Assembly (NCBI GenBank): GCA_038253945.1
Contig: JBBSGR010000011.1
Location: 1-64,000, forward strand
DNA from: JBBRYW01 sp038253945
GTDB taxonomy: Bacteria; Actinomycetota; Thermoleophilia; Gaiellales; Gaiellaceae
Direction: 5' to 3'
Length of the DNA stretch: 64,000 bases
Shown here: positions 61,015-64,000 of the stretch, one piece after another
How the letters are laid out: each line of letters starts with the position of its first letter
How positions within the stretch are numbered: position 1 is the first letter of the stretch
Made by a program: the position numbers and the translations under genes
The notes under the pieces: model-generated
What the model saw: the letters and a program-made list of their open reading frames with translations, nothing else
Database searches by the model: none
What the model was told of the DNA's origin: nothing

Positions 61015-61776
61015 ATGGATGCAACCTCGTCGACGATGGCTGCTGCGCGCAGCCCCTTCCTGCCTCGAGGTTGGGGTGATCTCGTGCGCCAGATCGTCAT
61101 CTGGCTCGGCTTCGTGTTCGCGTACCAGGTCGTGCGCGGGCTCGCCGACCGAAATCCGGCGCGCGCCTTCGGGAACGGCCTCAAGGTGATCGGCTTCGAG
61201 CGGCACGTGAATGCGTTGTTCGAGGTGAGCGTCCAGCAGGTCGCCGATTCTTCACACACCCTGACGACGCTGGCCTCGTGGACGTACTGGCTTTCACAGT
61301 TCACGGTCGTGGGGCTCGCCCTGCTCTGGGTGTACCTGCGGCGAAACGAGGCGTTCGTCCGGTTCCGAAACGTGATCCTGCTCGCGAACCTGATCGGTCT
61401 CGTCGGCTACATCCTGCTCCCCACAGCGCCGCCGCGCATGTTCCCCGACTTCGGCTTCGTCGACACTCTCGCCGTCTTCGCGAGCTTGAACCACGGCAGC
61501 GGAATCGTTCAGCTGGCGGCCAACCCGTACGCGGCGATGCCGAGCCTGCACGCGGCGGACTCGTTCCTGGTCGGAATCGTGCTGGCGACGCTCGTGCGGC
61601 GGCGATTCCTCCAGCTCGTCTGGGCTCTCTGGCCGGCGTGGGTCGCGTTCTGCGTGATCGCGACCGGCAACCATTTCTGGCTCGACGTCCTGGCGGGTTT
61701 CGTGGTCTCTCTTGCCGCCGGCGCGATCGTCTACCGCCGGCCTCTGCGCCGAAAGCTCGCGGCGGCAACCAGCTAG
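61015..61776 (+). CDS. PAP2-family membrane phosphatase/phosphotransferase (Aur1/Ipt1-like)
   Basis: A 253-residue protein with six membrane helices. The catalytic PAP2 motifs are AMPSLHAADSFLVG (His) and IATGNHFWLDVLAG (His and Asp). The layout, with a long N-terminal part and the GHG-like motif as SLHAAD, is closer to the inositol-phosphotransfer branch than to soluble acid phosphatases. The next gene is a CDP-alcohol phosphatidyltransferase 12 bases downstream, so a role in phospholipid head-group chemistry is likely. Confidence 0.82.
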   Translation: MDATSSTMAAARSPFLPRGWGDLVRQIVIWLGFVFAYQVVRGLADRNPARAFGNGLKVIGFERHVNALFEVSVQQVADSSHTLTTLASWTYWLSQFTVVGLALLWVYLRRNEAFVRFRNVILLANLIGLVGYILLPTAPPRMFPDFGFVDTLAVFASLNHGSGIVQLAANPYAAMPSLHAADSFLVGIVLATLVRRRFLQLVWALWPAWVAFCVIATGNHFWLDVLAGFVVSLAAGAIVYRRPLRRKLAAATS

Positions 61777-61788
61777 GGCGCTGCCCCG

Positions 61789-62412
61789 GTGAGCAGGGCG
61801 GAGGCACTCAAGCAGGGGTACACCGACGAGATCCGCCGTCTGGCCGCCCGGGCCGTCGGCGGCCTCGGACGGACCCGCGTGTCGCCAAATGCGCTGACTG
61901 CCTCCGGCGTGACTCTCTGCGCGGTGGCCTCGGTGGTCGTCTTCTTCGAGAACCGAGACGAGTACCTCTACTACTGGTTGGGGGGGCTGCTCTTCGTCGT
62001 CGGTTCGATTCTCGACATCCTCGACGGCGCGCTAGCCCGGACGACCGGCAAGCAGACGCCGTTCGGCGCCTTTCTCGACTCGACCACGGACCGGGTCAGC
62101 GAGGCGTTCATGCTGGGGGCGGTCGCGCTCGTCTTCGCTCGGCACGGGAACACGATCGCGCTCGCGCTCACGTTTGCCGCCGTGCTCGGCTCGTTTCTCG
62201 TCAGCTACACGCGCGCGCGCGCCGAGGCTCTGGGCCTGCGCGGCGACGTGGGAATCGGCAGCCGGGCGGAGCGCGTGGTCGTCATCTCGGCCGGGCTCAT
62301 GCTTGCGCCATGGGGTCTCTTGCAATGGGCGATCTACGTGTTGACGGCCACCGCGTGGATCACGGTCGTCCAGCGCGCGCTGAGCGTGCGCTCGCAGCTG
62401 CGCGCTCGCTAG
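61789..62412 (+). CDS. CDP-alcohol phosphatidyltransferase, possibly PI-phosphate synthase
   Basis: A 207-residue membrane enzyme joining CDP-diacylglycerol to an alcohol. The full signature is seen in ILDGALARTTGKQTPF then GAFLDSTTDRVSE: D-x2-D-G-x2-A-R-x8-G-x3-D-x3-D. In actinobacteria such enzymes make phosphatidylinositol phosphate. Closeness to an inositol-3-phosphate synthase gene (63204 onwards) favours that substrate; it could also be a PG-phosphate synthase. Start GTG 61789. Confidence 0.85.
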   Translation: MSRAEALKQGYTDEIRRLAARAVGGLGRTRVSPNALTASGVTLCAVASVVVFFENRDEYLYYWLGGLLFVVGSILDILDGALARTTGKQTPFGAFLDSTTDRVSEAFMLGAVALVFARHGNTIALALTFAAVLGSFLVSYTRARAEALGLRGDVGIGSRAERVVVISAGLMLAPWGLLQWAIYVLTATAWITVVQRALSVRSQLRAR

Positions 62413-62416
62413 CCGC

Positions 62417-63117
62417 GTGCGCATCTATCGCACGCCTGACTCACGCTTCGACAACCTGCCTGGCTGGCCCTTCGAGCCGCGCTACCTCGTTCAGGACGAC
62501 TTGCGTATGCACTCCTACGACGCCCCCTATCGCTCGATCGAACGCTTCGCGGACGAGCTCGATTTGCACGCCGTGACGTTGGTCGTGCACGACTGGGGCG
62601 GGCCGATCGGGTTCCGCCTCGCGGTGGAGCATCCGCGTCGGATCGACCGCCTGGTCGTGCTAAACACCGGCATCGGCACGGCCGTCCGCAGCACCGAGTG
62701 GCTGCGCTTCCGGGCCGTCACGCGCGGTGTCGACACCGGAATCGACGTCGGCAACTGATGCGTACGGCTCTCGCACAGCCCGCCGACGAAGCCGTAATCG
62801 CCGGATATGCCGCTCCCTTCCCGGTGCCCGAGTCGCGCGTTGGGGTCGTGACGTTCCCGGAACTCGCGCCAACCGCTCCCGATGACCCTTCAGCGGCGGC
62901 GCTGCTCGACGTCAGCGAGCGTCTTCGCCGCTGGGACAAGCCGGCGCTCGTACTCTTCTCCGACTCCGATCCGATCTTCTCCGGGACCGAGTCCGAGCTG
63001 ATCGCCGAGGTGCTGCCTGACGCCGAGCTCGCCGACCCGCTCAGAGGCGCTGGGCACTTCCTGCAGGAAGACAGGGGCGCCGAAATCGGACAGCGTGTCG
63101 TGGCCTGGCTGACCTGA
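62417..63117 (+). pseudogene. broken haloalkane-dehalogenase-like alpha/beta hydrolase
   Basis: Two frames cover opposite halves of one DhlA-type hydrolase. The first (62417-62758) starts RTPDSRFDNLPGWPF, then jumps from LRMH to SYDAPYRSIERFADEL. It thus lacks about 60 residues holding the oxyanion loop, but keeps the nucleophile in VVHDWGG. It ends with TGA where the second frame (from 62758) begins, carrying AGYAAPFP, the acid region FSDSDPIFSG and the His in GHFLQED. The frame change at 62750-62758 equals one lost base. With both an internal deletion and a frameshift, it is very likely inactive. Confidence 0.75.
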
Positions 63118-63198
63118 GCACGGCTCAGGGAGCGTGTCGCGCTTCCTGGGCGCCGCCTTGGCGTCCATTTGGTATCTTGCTAGCACTCAAGTGATAGA

Positions 63199-63208
63199 GA
63201 CACGTGTC
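63199..63208. promoter_or_regulatory. GACACGTGTC palindrome over the RHH-Ino1 start codon
   Basis: A perfect ten-base palindrome whose right half contains the GTG start at 63204. It is a candidate site for the ribbon-helix-helix domains encoded directly downstream. CTAGCACTC, identical to one arm of actinobacterial CIRCE sites, lies at 63180-63188, but the other arm is absent. Confidence 0.35.
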
Positions 63209-64000
63209 CACTGAGAGAAGGAGCGTGCTCGTCCGCATGCCGGGCGAGCTCAAGGAACGGCTCGCCGAGGAGGCCGAGGGGCGCGGGACCAGCCTCAACG
63301 ACGTCGCCGTCGGCCTTCTCGCCGCCCGCTTCGCCGTCCCGTTCCGACCGAGCGGAAGGCGGGGCGCGGTCCCGCGCGGGACCGCGGACGTCCTGCTGCG
63401 GATGCCCCGTCAGCTCAAGGAGAAGCTGCACGCGCGGGCGGCCCAGCGGAAGCGAAACGTGAACGACTTGATCGTCGAGACGCTCTCGGAAGCGCTCGGT
63501 AGCTCGAAACAGCGGAACCGAAAGGAAGCTATGAGCTCAAAGAACGGCTCGACCAACGGGAAGGTCTCCCGCACGGAGGATCGCGTGCGCGTCGCCGTCA
63601 TCGGCGTCGGCAACTGCGCGAACTCGCTGGTGCAGGGAGTCGAGTACTACAAGGACGCCGACCCGGAGCAGTTCGTCCCCGGGCTGATGCACGTCGACCT
63701 CGGCGGCTACCACGTCCGCGACATCGAGTTTACGGCCGCCTTCGACGTCACGACCGACAAGGTCGGCAAGGATCTGGCTGAGGCGATGTGGGCGAAGCCG
63801 AACGACACGATCAAGTTCGCCGACGTCCCCCGGACCGGCGTCACCGTATCGCGCGGCATGACCCACGACGGCATCGGCAAGTACATGTCCGAGGTGCTCG
63901 AGAAGGCGCCCGGCGACACTGACGACGTGGTCGAGATCCTGCGCGAGACGAAGACGGACGTGGTCGTCAACTACCTGCCCGTCGGCTCCGAGGAAGCGAC
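63204..64000 (+). CDS. ino1: ribbon-helix-helix repeats in frame with inositol-3-phosphate synthase (3' end outside window)
   Basis: From GTG 63204 one frame stays open to the right edge. Two Arc/CopG-type ribbon-helix-helix units come first: VLVRMPGELKERLAEEAEGR (8-27) with SLNDVAVGLLAARF, and VLLRMPRQLKEKLHARAAQR with NVNDLIVETLSEAL. A linker follows, then at about residue 110 an Ino1 start: MSSKNGSTNG...RVRVAVIGVGNCANSLVQGVEYY, with MHVDLGGYHVRDIEF and TKTDVVVNYLPVGSEEA. Ino1 converts glucose 6-phosphate to inositol 3-phosphate using NAD. A second start at ATG 63531 after AAAGGAAG could make Ino1 alone. A stop (TAG 63195) shortly before 63204 limits the N-terminus. Confidence 0.85.
   Translation, partial: MSTERRSVLVRMPGELKERLAEEAEGRGTSLNDVAVGLLAARFAVPFRPSGRRGAVPRGTADVLLRMPRQLKEKLHARAAQRKRNVNDLIVETLSEALGSSKQRNRKEAMSSKNGSTNGKVSRTEDRVRVAVIGVGNCANSLVQGVEYYKDADPEQFVPGLMHVDLGGYHVRDIEFTAAFDVTTDKVGKDLAEAMWAKPNDTIKFADVPRTGVTVSRGMTHDGIGKYMSEVLEKAPGDTDDVVEILRETKTDVVVNYLPVGSEEA

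Noticed and set aside
63180..63208. A full CIRCE (HrcA) operator
   Set aside because: Only one arm (CTAGCACTC) matches; the other is absent at nine-base spacing.

Overview
The window is a GC-rich, gene-dense bacterial chromosome segment with many GTG and TTG starts and many 4-base stop/start overlaps (GTGA, ATGA). Gene content and order point to Actinomycetota, most likely class Thermoleophilia (Gaiellales/Solirubrobacterales type). The evidence is an HspR-containing dnaK operon, an FtsB-DUF501 pair, 7Fe ferredoxin, Ino1, GYD and FmdB proteins, a cyclase/binding-protein fusion, and the actinobacterial order rsmI-M23-metG-tatD-rsmA-ispE-glmU-prs-rplY-pth-mfd-mazG-eno. The taxonomic placement is inference; no rRNA is present.

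Layout. 1-9150: a gene cut by the left edge, then mostly minus-strand genes: a redox operon (receiver-like protein, 7Fe ferredoxin, two-domain VOC protein, flavoprotein), a run of L,D-transpeptidase, small ORF, TlpA/ResA, CcmH and CcdA (cytochrome c maturation and thiol redox), and a large GAF/SpoIIE-type phosphatase. 9200-11350: small membrane proteins, a MerR-HTH/receiver hybrid and a pair of identical palindromes. 11340-21616: a conserved housekeeping block read on the minus strand: DUF501, FtsB, pyruvate kinase, enolase, MazG, PrsA/SurA-like foldase, Mfd, Pth, L25.

21617-27103 interrupts the usual prs-rplY neighbourhood with accessory genes: a collagen-like surface protein facing a MarR regulator across paired palindromic operators, and a 1073-residue fusion of class III cyclase, membrane segment, beta-propeller and oligopeptide-binding domain. 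27104-37441 resumes the housekeeping block: Prs, GlmU, tRNA-Gln, IspE, RsmA, TatD, MetG, M23 protein, RsmI.

37500-49240 is mixed: LCP ligase, GlsB/YeaQ-type protein, FmdB, a large membrane protein, PsuK-PsuG for pseudouridine breakdown, GYD protein, Hsp20, PepF, a five-repeat FG-GAP/poly-proline/PASTA protein, and a decayed MNT-HEPN locus with one frameshifted copy and one internally deleted relic. 49239-55831 is the complete dnaK-grpE-dnaJ-hspR-clpB heat-shock operon with a recognisable promoter and a degenerate HAIR-like site.

55900-64000: two tandem M29 aminopeptidases, a GNAT acetyltransferase, CsbD, MoaA, then an inositol-lipid-like group (PAP2-family protein, CDP-alcohol phosphatidyltransferase), a broken haloalkane-dehalogenase-like gene, and at the right edge an open frame that joins two ribbon-helix-helix DNA-binding repeats to inositol-3-phosphate synthase with no stop between them. 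The most unusual items are this RHH-Ino1 frame, the cyclase/propeller/binding-protein fusion, and the MNT-HEPN remnants.
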